This document shows, one piece after another, positions 1-6,441 of a DNA stretch of 8,749 nt. The position numbers were made by a program, and so were the translations under genes. Positions within the stretch are counted from its first letter, which is position 1; each line of letters opens with the position of its first letter. The DNA comes from T3Sed10-241 sp036796255 (GTDB taxonomy: Bacteria; Bacteroidota; Bacteroidia; Flavobacteriales_D; Cryomorphaceae). A model generated the notes under the pieces. The model had not been told where the DNA came from. It ran no database searches and saw only the letters and a list, made by a program, of their open reading frames with translations. The stretch covers positions 1 through 8,749 of the forward strand of contig DAIRDH010000103.1 of assembly GCA_036796255.1 (NCBI GenBank), in the 5' to 3' direction.

Positions 1-1607
1 TGCTCGCCGATGTATTGGTAGGGCAGATGGGAGGCTTCTTTACGGAATTGAAAGCCAATGAGAAGCTGATCATAGACGTGATCCGCGAAGAAGAGGAATC
101 GTTTTTGCGCACGCTGTCCAAGGGCATCCAGCTCATTGAAGATATTATCGCCAAAACTGCTGAAGAGCGTATAAGCGGAGAGGTTGTTTTTGAGCTTTAC
201 GACACCTTTGGTTTCCCTGTCGACCTTACGGCGCTCATCCTTTCAGAGCATGGCAAGACCTACAATGAGTCTTCATTTCAAGCCGCATTGGAGGCCCAGA
301 AGGAGCGTTCGCGGAGTGCAGCAGTGCAAGATACCGGCGATTGGGTGGTGCTGGCCGATGTACCGACCACACAATTTGTGGGTTATGACAGCCTGGAGGC
401 CAAGGTTCAATTGGCCCGCTACCGCAAGGTGAAGCAAAAAGGGAAGGATTTTTACCAGCTCGTATTCGACCGTACTCCGTTTTATGCCGAGGGAGGAGGA
501 CAGGTCGGTGATTCGGGTTACCTCGAGTCGGCCGAAGGTCGCTTGCCCATTGTGGGCACTTTTCGTGAAAACAACCTGATCGTGCACCTCAGCACCAAGT
601 CGCCTGAGGCATTGAAAGGAGAATTGAAAGGGGTGGTCAATGCTGAGCAGCGCAGCCTTACGGCAAAAAATCACAGCGCTACCCATTTGCTTCATCACGT
701 GTTGCGCGAATTGCTCGGCAAGCACGTTGAGCAAAAGGGATCGCTGGTTGAGAAGGGCTATCTCCGCTTCGATTTTTCACATTTTGCTAAAGTGAGCGAT
801 GAGGAAATTCGGGAAATAGAGCGTAGGGTTAATGCACTTGTGCGCAGGGATATATCGCTGGAGGAATACCGCGAAATCCCGATTGAAGAGGCCCGTTCCA
901 TGGGTGCAATGGCCCTTTTTGGTGAAAAGTACGGCGATAGGGTTCGCGCCATTCGCTTTGGTGACTCCATTGAGCTTTGTGGAGGTACCCATGTGAAAGC
1001 TACGGGTGAAATTGGATTTTTCAAGATCATTTCAGAAGGTTCGGTTGCCGCGGGAATTCGCCGCATTGAGGCCCTTACTGCTGGGGCAGCTGAAGATTTT
1101 ATTTTCGAAAGGCTTGATCTTGCCGATTCATTTGGCGAAAAGCTCAAAAACCCAAGGGAGCCTATGAAGGCTTTGGAAAATCTACTGGCTGAAAATACGG
1201 GTTTGCTCAAAGAGTTAGAGCAGTTGCGAAGGGAAAAAGCCCAGGGCTTAAAGCACAGCCTGTGTGATCAACTGAAGGAAGTAAACGGGATCAATTTTAT
1301 TGCAGCCAAAGTGAGCCTCGACCCTGCCAGTGTAAAAGACCTGGCCTTTCAGCTGCGAGGGGAGATTGAAAATTTGTTTCTGGTAATTGCCACTGCTGAA
1401 GCAGAGAAGGCCACAATTTCTGTGGCCCTCTCAGATGCTTTGGTAAATGAAAGGGGAATGAATGCCGGAAAAATTGTTCGTGAACTCTCAGCCTTGATTA
1501 AAGGTGGTGGGGGAGGTCAAGCATTTTTTGCGACAGCAGGCGGTAAAGACCCCTCGGGAATACCTGTCGCGATTCAAAAAGCGGAAGAGATGTTAAGCAA
1601 GGGCTGA
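1..1607 (+). CDS. alaS: Alanyl-tRNA synthetase, 3' part (5' end outside window)
   Basis: Cytoplasmic enzyme that charges tRNA-Ala with alanine and hydrolyses mischarged Ser/Gly-tRNA-Ala. The frame is open from the first full codon at 3, so about 534 residues are visible; the family is usually near 870, so the catalytic class II core is mostly upstream. What is seen: the end of the aminoacylation/tRNA-recognition part (VIREEEESFL at about 77-106, then LYDTFGFPVDLT), the beta-barrel segment with FYAEGGGQVGDSG at about 480-519, and the editing domain with its zinc-type ligands HSATH (His codons 672-674 and 684-686) and CGGTH (Cys codon 978-980, His codon 990-992). A helical region follows, then the C-terminal DHHA1/C-Ala domain with a glycine run before QAFFATAGG near 1503-1545. 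All key editing residues are present and the frame has no break. It ends in TGA at 1605-1607, inside the 3' end of the convergent gene. Confidence 0.97.
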   Translation, partial: LADVLVGQMGGFFTELKANEKLIIDVIREEEESFLRTLSKGIQLIEDIIAKTAEERISGEVVFELYDTFGFPVDLTALILSEHGKTYNESSFQAALEAQKERSRSAAVQDTGDWVVLADVPTTQFVGYDSLEAKVQLARYRKVKQKGKDFYQLVFDRTPFYAEGGGQVGDSGYLESAEGRLPIVGTFRENNLIVHLSTKSPEALKGELKGVVNAEQRSLTAKNHSATHLLHHVLRELLGKHVEQKGSLVEKGYLRFDFSHFAKVSDEEIREIERRVNALVRRDISLEEYREIPIEEARSMGAMALFGEKYGDRVRAIRFGDSIELCGGTHVKATGEIGFFKIISEGSVAAGIRRIEALTAGAAEDFIFERLDLADSFGEKLKNPREPMKALENLLAENTGLLKELEQLRREKAQGLKHSLCDQLKEVNGINFIAAKVSLDPASVKDLAFQLRGEIENLFLVIATAEAEKATISVALSDALVNERGMNAGKIVRELSALIKGGGGGQAFFATAGGKDPSGIPVAIQKAEEMLSKG

Positions 1608-2045
1608 AGTCGCTGGCTTTGCAGTAGCCTTCTCTTTGTCGGTGCCGTACACTGGCCCCTCATACTGTGCTTCGTATGAGAGACCAAGGTTCAGAATGTA
1701 GAAGCCGTTGAACACGATAACGAGAATGTAGTCAAGTAGTGTGCGCCGACCGAAGCTGTTGCACAGCTCAATATAAATCTTGGGAAGCAGGTAAAGCTGC
1801 CCGTAAATCGGAATCAGGAACAGCCAAATATGGTGTGCCGGTCTTCCTACGATACGCAGAAAAACAATGAAATTCCAAATGGGGATGATACTTGCTATGC
1901 CGGGCTGATTGGCTTTTTCATACAGCATCCATTGAGCAATGATTCCAACAAAGGCCAGAATTGCAATGAGTAAGTAGAGGCTGTCACCAATTGAGGCATG
2001 GAGGCTGTCGTGCAGGTTCACGAAAAACTGTAGGATATTATTCAT
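1593..2045 (-). CDS. Small DUF5684-type integral membrane protein
   Basis: 150 residues, ATG at 2043-2045, stop at 1593-1595. Four hydrophobic segments are visible at about residues 22-41, 51-68, 73-92 and 104-122, so it should sit in the inner membrane. The pattern of a Trp/Met-rich first helix, then YEKANQPGIASIIPIWN, RIVGRPAHHIWL, a short FGRR turn and a final helix ending before YEGPVYG is what I recall for DUF5684 proteins, which sometimes occur fused or next to signal peptidase I in Bacteroidota. The function of the family is not known to me, and no catalytic Ser/Lys pair of a peptidase is present here. The tail from about 135 is polar and Ala/Lys/Thr rich. The gene converges on alaS and the last 15 bp of the two overlap, so there is no room for a separate terminator. 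No strong Shine-Dalgarno precedes the start (GGAAG is 3-7 nt away). The family name is from memory of its pattern. Confidence 0.82.
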   Translation of the reverse strand: MNNILQFFVNLHDSLHASIGDSLYLLIAILAFVGIIAQWMLYEKANQPGIASIIPIWNFIVFLRIVGRPAHHIWLFLIPIYGQLYLLPKIYIELCNSFGRRTLLDYILVIVFNGFYILNLGLSYEAQYEGPVYGTDKEKATAKPATSALA

Positions 2046-2180
2046 GGCTTCCGATTTGAGATTTCAATATAAAGCTGTCATACTAAAGACGGTGTTAAGT
2101 TAACAGGTTGCTTTTTGAATTCTAAAATGCACAATTATAGTTATTAACGCGCTTCGGTTCATTGTTAATTTTATAAAGTA

Positions 2181-2204
2181 CACTAAGTGAAGTGGTGAAT
2201 CACC
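2181..2204. repeat. Two adjacent short dyads, possible regulatory site
   Basis: CACT-A-AGTG at 2181-2189 is followed 4 bp later by GGTGA-A-TCACC at 2194-2204. Both are perfect odd-length palindromes with a central A, and they lie about midway in the space between two divergent genes. Arms of 4 and 5 bp are short enough to arise by chance in 300 bp, so a role as operator is only a guess. Confidence 0.2.
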
Positions 2205-2246
2205 TACGCTTATCGACGCTTGCATTTAATCTATGTCAATAAAAAA

Positions 2247-2336
2247 ATGAAAAGTGCATTCACGCAGCACTGGACTTTTGGCGAAAACTTTCGGTTCTTT
2301 GTTTGCTGCTTTTTGCAGTTGATGCTGATCAAATAA
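2247..2336 (+). CDS. Possible 29-codon upstream ORF (or cut-off 5' part of next gene)
   Basis: ATG at 2247-2249 follows a run of seven A (the last being the A of the start codon), and the frame runs 29 codons to TAA at 2334-2336. The peptide starts MKSAFTQHWTFG and ends with a hydrophobic, Cys-containing stretch FRFFVCCFLQLMLIK. It is in the same frame as the secreted-protein gene and its stop lies only two codons (6 nt) before that gene's GTG. It may be a short leader peptide with reinitiation at the GTG, or chance. A third option is that the TAA is a sequencing error or recent mutation: the ATG at 2322-2324 followed by read-through would give a basic n-region joined to the signal peptide. 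No homologue is recognised. Confidence 0.25.
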   Translation: MKSAFTQHWTFGENFRFFVCCFLQLMLIK

Positions 2337-2342
2337 CCACGG

Positions 2343-3370
2343 GTGCGACACTTCTTGACATTCATTGTCTGCATTTATATCATTCCTGTCTGTTTCGGAC
2401 AGGAAGTTACTGTGATAAATAATTTCCCAAATAAGGACGCTGAGGTCAATCCTCAAAACTATGTTTTGAAGAAAGTGACGCAGCACACGTATATCGTAAA
2501 TGAGTACGAACCTGCCCAAAGTTCGGCCAGGGCGCAATTAATGCAGATGATATCGTACAGTCTGAGATCATACACCGACAATCAGTATTACAGCGCGCGA
2601 AACAGTGTAGTCGCTTTGGAGAAGGGGGATGCCTTTACCACAGCGGCAGGCGGAATAGTAGGTAACGCGATATGGATACATGACTATTCATTTCAGGACG
2701 ACTTTCCCGGATTTTCGAAAGAGGTCACTGATATGGCTTCGCGTTTGTCAGGACTTTCGGGATATAGCCTTTCGGCAAATAGGGGTGAGGGCCTGAGTAA
2801 TTCCGACAAGCGCATTGAGCTGTACCTCTTTCAGAGGCTGGTGTACGATTTGAAGATGGCGATGGAGAAAGAGGTCGCTCAATTCCTCGATTTGAAAATG
2901 CCGGACTCCACAATTTCTGATAGCCAGGTTTTAACAGAAAGTGAAGCCAACACCCGACCTCAACTCGATGCACTCGATGTATCACTGGAGCCATTTGGGA
3001 ACGGCCAGCAATCACTGGCGGAATTGAAGCCTCAACTTCCTGTCGATTTTGGGAAACCCCGCAAAACACGTAGAAAGCAACGCGGAGGTCTCGATCCGGT
3101 TTTTGCCGAGCGTATGGTATCTCTTATGGAAGAGAATAATAGAATTCTATCCAATTATGGAAGCCGCTTTGAAGACCTGCAATCGCAAATTGTGGATGAA
3201 AGGTCACAGCGCAATGAAGGTATCGAACTGGTGCGGGAGGAAGTACGATCCCTTCGGGAATTGGTGAAAACCGCCTTGAGCGGGAGCACTGTGTCTGAGG
3301 TAGGAAGCGGCGCTGTAGGCGCTTCGACAACAATCGAAGTTGTGTTTGAGCGCAACGCGCATGAACTTTC
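2343..3370 (+). CDS. Secreted coiled-coil protein with start of a probable OmpA-like domain, truncated by assembly gap
   Basis: 342 full codons plus TCN (Ser) are visible before the run of Ns. GTG at 2343 is the chosen start because it is the first possible start after the in-frame TAA at 2334-2336 and it gives a clean Sec signal peptide: RH, a hydrophobic core FLTFIVCIYIIPV, then CFG-QE, with likely cleavage near residue 19 or 20. There is no lipobox. Residues about 21-250 match no family I know; they include a Ser/Tyr-rich part at 55-85 and a basic patch KPRKTRRKQRGG at 238-249. Residues about 256-312 have heptad-like charge and leucine spacing (LMEENNRIL, FEDLQSQI, VREEVRSLRELV), suggesting a coiled coil. 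After a Gly/Ser/Ala linker, TTIEVVFERNAHELS resembles the first strand and turn of a peptidoglycan-binding OmpA C-terminal domain, where similar proteins have a V-x-F-x-x-N-x-x-x-L pattern. I infer a periplasmic or outer-membrane protein tethered to the cell wall. The open frame across the Ns to 3506 is not real evidence of a C-terminus. Confidence 0.75.
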
Positions 3371-3470
3371 NNNNNNNNNNNNNNNNNNNNNNNNNNNNNN
3401 NNNNNNNNNNNNNNNNNNNNNNNNNNNNNNNNNNNNNNNNNNNNNNNNNNNNNNNNNNNNNNNNNNNNNN
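3371..3470. other. Assembly gap (100 N)
   Basis: Exactly 100 consecutive N. A round 100 is a common placeholder for a scaffold gap of unknown length, so real distance and content are unknown. It hides the 3' end of the secreted-protein gene, probably the rest of an OmpA-like domain, and perhaps further genes and the promoter of the fad operon. Confidence 0.97.
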
Positions 3471-3490
3471 AGCTCTTTTTTTTCGTTAAA
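3471..3490 (+). terminator. Possible T-tract of a terminator whose stem lies in the gap
   Basis: The first bases after the gap are AGCTC followed by eight T at 3476-3483. This would fit the tail of a rho-independent terminator for whatever gene ends in the gap, but the upstream arm of any stem is not sequenced. It could equally be an AT-rich promoter element. Confidence 0.2.
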
Positions 3491-3508
3491 TGTTATGCGT
3501 GCATAACA
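3491..3508. promoter_or_regulatory. Perfect 18-bp inverted repeat, candidate MarR operator
   Basis: TGTTATGC-GT-GCATAACA: 8-bp arms match perfectly around a 2-bp centre. It ends 15 nt before the MarR ATG at 3524, in the only sequenced space upstream of the operon. MarR-family dimers are known to bind palindromes of 16-20 bp and often repress their own operon. Position and symmetry therefore suggest a binding site for the product of the next gene, controlling MarR-fadN-fadA-fadE together. The ligand could be an acyl-CoA by analogy with other fatty-acid regulators. No second copy of the site was seen elsewhere in the window. Confidence 0.6.
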
Positions 3509-3523
3509 AATTTTCATAGCTTT

Positions 3524-4006
3524 ATGCCTCTGATGAAGCCCGAAGAAACCATAGACTTTCACTTGCGCTGGCTCTGGCTCAAGATTTTCAGGTTGTATAA
3601 CCTGCAGGCTGCCAATTTTGGAGGCACCATTTCAGTGGGCTACACCTTGCTCAATATCGACAAGGATGGCACGCCTTCTACCAAGTTGGGTCCAAAAATG
3701 GGTATCGAATCACGCAGCCTCACGCGGACCTTAAAAGGTATGGAAGAGAATGGCCTTATCACAAGAATCGCCGATACCAAAGACAAGCGATTGATGGTGG
3801 TGCGCCTCACCGATGATGGTAAGAAGTACCGAGACATGGCGCGTAAAACTGTGCTCGACCTCAATACTTATCTCGCTGAGCATCTGGAAAAAGAAGAAGT
3901 AGATAATTTTATGAAGGTAGCCAGGAAAATCAACCTGCTCCTTGATAGCAAGCATATCTTTCCGAAGAAACCAAATCCACAACATCAAACCCCTACAAAA
4001 CCATGA
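3524..4006 (+). CDS. MarR-family transcriptional regulator of the fad operon
   Basis: 160 residues, usual for the family (about 140-170). The N-terminal helices (PEETIDFHLRWLWLKIFRLYN) form the dimer part. A winged helix-turn-helix follows, with the recognition-helix region ESRSLTRTLKGMEENGLITR at residues 62-81 and the wing DTKDKRLMVVRLTDDG at 84-99, matching the typical MarR D-x-x-D-x-R...LT-x-x-G pattern. Helices from about 101 to 140 complete the dimer interface. The C-terminal tail after 146 is Pro/Lys rich. Start: ATG at 3524; a second in-frame ATG at 3533 (giving MKPEETIDF) is equally plausible. Its TGA overlaps the fadN ATG as ATGA (4003-4006), implying translational coupling. By position it most likely represses the beta-oxidation genes and is released by an acyl-CoA or related signal; that role is inferred. 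In Bacillus the same fad genes are controlled instead by a TetR-type FadR. Confidence 0.9.
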   Translation: MPLMKPEETIDFHLRWLWLKIFRLYNLQAANFGGTISVGYTLLNIDKDGTPSTKLGPKMGIESRSLTRTLKGMEENGLITRIADTKDKRLMVVRLTDDGKKYRDMARKTVLDLNTYLAEHLEKEEVDNFMKVARKINLLLDSKHIFPKKPNPQHQTPTKP

Positions 4007-6411
4007 GTAAACGAACCATTGAAAAAGTAGCTGTACTCGGCTCCGGTGTCATGGGCTCTCGCATTGCATGCCATTTCGCCAACATAGGCGTGCAGGTGCT
4101 ATTGCTCGATATCGTGCCCCGAGAGCTTAACGACAAGGAGAGTGCCGCCGGCCTCGACCTCAAGAGCCTTGCCGTGCGCAACCGCATCGTGAATGAGTCC
4201 CTTCAGTTTGCACTGAAAAGCAATCCTTCGCCGATCTACAATACGAAATTCGCAAGCCGCATATCTACTGGCAATTTCGACGATGACATGTCCAAAATTG
4301 CTGATTGCGACTGGATCATCGAAGTGGTGGTGGAACGCCTTGATATCAAGCAGCAGGTTTTTGAAAAGGTGGAGAAATACCGCAAGCCGGGAACCCTCAT
4401 CACATCCAATACCTCTGGTATTCCCATCGCCATGATGAACGAAGGCAGGAGTGAGGACTTTCGCAAGCATTTTTGCGGAACGCACTTCTTCAACCCGCCG
4501 CGATACCTCCGCCTTTTGGAAATTATTCCAGGGCCCGACACCGATTCCAAAGTGATAGACTTCCTTATGACTTATGGCTCGCGCTATTTGGGCAAGGAAA
4601 CCGTGCTTTGCAAAGACACCCCGGCCTTTATCGCGAACCGCGTAGGCGTCTACTCCATTATGGAGCTTTTCCATATCGTAAATGAAATGGGCCTCACGCC
4701 AGAAGAAGTAGACAAACTCACAGGCCCTGTGATTGGCCATGCCAAGTCGGCAACTTTCCGCACAGCCGATGTGGTCGGTCTTGATACCTTGGTGCTTGTC
4801 GCAAATGGGGTTAAAAACAACTGTCCCGACGACGAGCGCAATGACGTTTTTGCCATTCCGGACTATGTTCAGAAAATGGTCGACAACAAGTGGCTCGGCA
4901 GCAAGTCGGGTCAGGGGTTTTTCAAAAAAGTGAAGGGAGAAGGCGGCACTTCGGAGATTCTGAGTCTCGACCTAAAGACCCTGGAGTACGTCCCACAGAA
5001 AAAGGTGAGCTTCCCAACTTTGGAAATGACCCGGCCTGTGGACAACCTCGCCAAGCGACTTCCTATGCTTTACGGTGGCATGGACAAAGCGGGTGAGTTT
5101 TACCGCAAGTCTTTCCATGGCTTGTTTAATTATGTTAGTTTCCGCATTCCCGAAATCAGCGATGAGCTTTACAAAATCGATGCAGCGCTTCGCGCAGGCT
5201 TCGGTTGGAAAATGGGCCCTTTCGAGAAATGGGATGCCATTGGCGTTGAAAAAGCCATGGCCAACATGGAAAAAGCGGGTGTGAAAGTAAATGCCTGGGT
5301 CAAGGAAATGATCGATGCCGGCATCAAGAGCTTTTACAAGGTTGAGAATGGCGCAAAATACTTCTATAACCAGAAAACCAAAGCTTACGAAGCGGTACCT
5401 GCCCTCGAAGGCCAAATATTTCTCGACAACCTCACCGGCGATGCCGTGGTTTGGAAAAACTCAGGAACCACGATCAAAGACCTTGGTGATGGAATACTCA
5501 ACATAGAGTTTCACACCAAGATGAACACCATAGGCGGTGAAGTGCTCGAAGGCCTCAACAAAGCCATCGACATGGCCGAGGCTGATTACAAAGGCCTGGT
5601 GGTGAGCAACACCGGCGACAATTTCAGCGCTGGCGCCAATGTGGGCATGATCTTCATGATGGCGGCCGAGCAGGAATTTGACGAGCTTAATTTTGCCGTA
5701 AAGGCCTTTCAGGACACCATGATGCGCATGCGCTACTCCAGCATTCCTGTGGTGGCTGCGCCGCACAATATGGCGCTTGGAGGTGGTTGCGAACTGTGCC
5801 TTCATGCAGACAAGGTTGTTGCTCACGCCGAGCTTTACATGGGCTTGGTAGAGTTTGGCGTTGGGGTGATTCCCGGCGGCGGAGGCACCAAAGAGTTTGC
5901 ACTCCGATGCAGCGATGAGTTCCGCGATGGCGATATCAGAACGAACAACCTGCGCAACAGATTCCTTACCATCGGTCAGGCCAAAGTATCCACATCGGCC
6001 TACGAGGCTTTCGAACTCGGTTACCTGCGCCAAGGTATTGATGAGGTGGTGGTAAACCGCGATGACCAACTTTCATACGCCAAGCAAGCTGCCCTGCTGC
6101 TCGCTGCCAAAGGCTACACCAAGCCTGTGAAGCGCACCGATATCAAGGTGCTAGGCAACGAGGGTCTGGGCATTGTATACGTAGGAGCCAACAGCATGCT
6201 TGCCGGAAATTACATTTCAGAGCACGACCAGCTCATCAGCCAGAAGCTTGGCGAGGTGATGTGTGGAGGTGATTTGAGCGAGCCGACTGAGGTGAGTGAA
6301 GATTATCTGCTCGGACTTGAGCGCAAGGCCTTTCTCGAACTTTGCGCCGAGCGCAAAACCTTGGAGCGCCTGCAGAGCATGGTGCAGAAAGGAAAAATTC
6401 TCCGCAATTGA
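4003..6411 (+). CDS. fadN: Fused 3-hydroxyacyl-CoA dehydrogenase / enoyl-CoA hydratase (FadN type)
   Basis: 802 residues, close to B. subtilis FadN (about 790). It catalyses steps two and three of beta-oxidation in the cytoplasm: hydration of trans-2-enoyl-CoA and NAD-dependent oxidation of 3-hydroxyacyl-CoA. Order is dehydrogenase first, hydratase last, the reverse of E. coli FadB. The Rossmann motif GSGVMG is at residues 13-18. SNTS is at 135-138. The His-Glu catalytic pair is H161 (in HFFNPP) and E173, 12 residues apart as in the human enzyme. DTPAFIANR at 205-213 opens the C-terminal dehydrogenase domain, and a second such domain lies at about 350-430. A linker at about 440-485 leads to the hydratase at about 490-690, with the oxyanion motif FSAGANV (541-547), ALGGGCE ending in E597, and a second acid E617 before GVGVIPGGGGT. 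These match Glu144 and Glu164 of rat enoyl-CoA hydratase, so both halves look active. A helical tail of about 110 residues follows. It starts within the MarR stop and is followed after 30 nt by fadA. Confidence 0.95.
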   Translation: MSKRTIEKVAVLGSGVMGSRIACHFANIGVQVLLLDIVPRELNDKESAAGLDLKSLAVRNRIVNESLQFALKSNPSPIYNTKFASRISTGNFDDDMSKIADCDWIIEVVVERLDIKQQVFEKVEKYRKPGTLITSNTSGIPIAMMNEGRSEDFRKHFCGTHFFNPPRYLRLLEIIPGPDTDSKVIDFLMTYGSRYLGKETVLCKDTPAFIANRVGVYSIMELFHIVNEMGLTPEEVDKLTGPVIGHAKSATFRTADVVGLDTLVLVANGVKNNCPDDERNDVFAIPDYVQKMVDNKWLGSKSGQGFFKKVKGEGGTSEILSLDLKTLEYVPQKKVSFPTLEMTRPVDNLAKRLPMLYGGMDKAGEFYRKSFHGLFNYVSFRIPEISDELYKIDAALRAGFGWKMGPFEKWDAIGVEKAMANMEKAGVKVNAWVKEMIDAGIKSFYKVENGAKYFYNQKTKAYEAVPALEGQIFLDNLTGDAVVWKNSGTTIKDLGDGILNIEFHTKMNTIGGEVLEGLNKAIDMAEADYKGLVVSNTGDNFSAGANVGMIFMMAAEQEFDELNFAVKAFQDTMMRMRYSSIPVVAAPHNMALGGGCELCLHADKVVAHAELYMGLVEFGVGVIPGGGGTKEFALRCSDEFRDGDIRTNNLRNRFLTIGQAKVSTSAYEAFELGYLRQGIDEVVVNRDDQLSYAKQAALLLAAKGYTKPVKRTDIKVLGNEGLGIVYVGANSMLAGNYISEHDQLISQKLGEVMCGGDLSEPTEVSEDYLLGLERKAFLELCAERKTLERLQSMVQKGKILRN

Positions 6412-6441
6412 TTCGCCAAAACCCTTAAAAACGCAAAAGAA

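Larger units (their letters stand above)
2046..2342. other. Intergenic region between divergent genes
   Basis: 297 bp, clearly more AT-rich than the flanking genes, which must hold the promoters of the DUF5684 gene (leftward) and of the secreted-protein gene (rightward). I could not find a convincing Bacteroidota -33/-7 pair (TTG and TAnnTTTG). The nearest matches on the + strand are TAATTTTA at 2166-2173 and GACTTTTG at 2273-2280, each one base off and without a well-placed TTG. The region also holds two short dyads (2181-2204), a direct repeat ACGCTT at 2206-2211 and 2216-2221 with a 10-bp period, and a 29-codon small ORF (2247-2336). No tRNA or clear intrinsic terminator is visible. Confidence 0.6.

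Noticed and set aside
2226..2537. Minus-strand ORF of 103 codons over the divergent spacer and the signal peptide region
   Set aside because: It overlaps the 5' end of the secreted-protein gene in antisense and has no recognisable domain or supported start.
3371..3506. Continuation of the secreted protein through the Ns to a stop at 3506
   Set aside because: The frame across Ns is meaningless because gap length is unknown, and the apparent tail overlaps the palindrome before the MarR gene.
3517..3524. TAGCTTTA as a -7 promoter box (TAnnTTTG type)
   Set aside because: It overlaps the MarR start codon, so transcription would begin inside the gene; no TTG at the right distance.
3155..3562. Minus-strand ORF of 135 codons spanning the gap
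   Set aside because: A quarter of it is N, it lies antisense to the coiled-coil region and it runs into the MarR gene; no recognisable motif.
4099..4740. Minus-strand ORF of 213 codons inside fadN
   Set aside because: It is antisense to strongly conserved dehydrogenase sequence; its length follows from the codon bias of fadN, and its translation shows no family pattern.
5461..6069. Minus-strand ORF of 202 codons inside fadN
   Set aside because: It is antisense to the hydratase domain, whose catalytic motifs are intact on the + strand; His/Ala-rich composition is typical of a shadow frame.
4003..6411. FadB/FadJ of the E. coli type
   Set aside because: Domain order is dehydrogenase then hydratase, whereas FadB and FadJ have the hydratase first; FadN is the better name.
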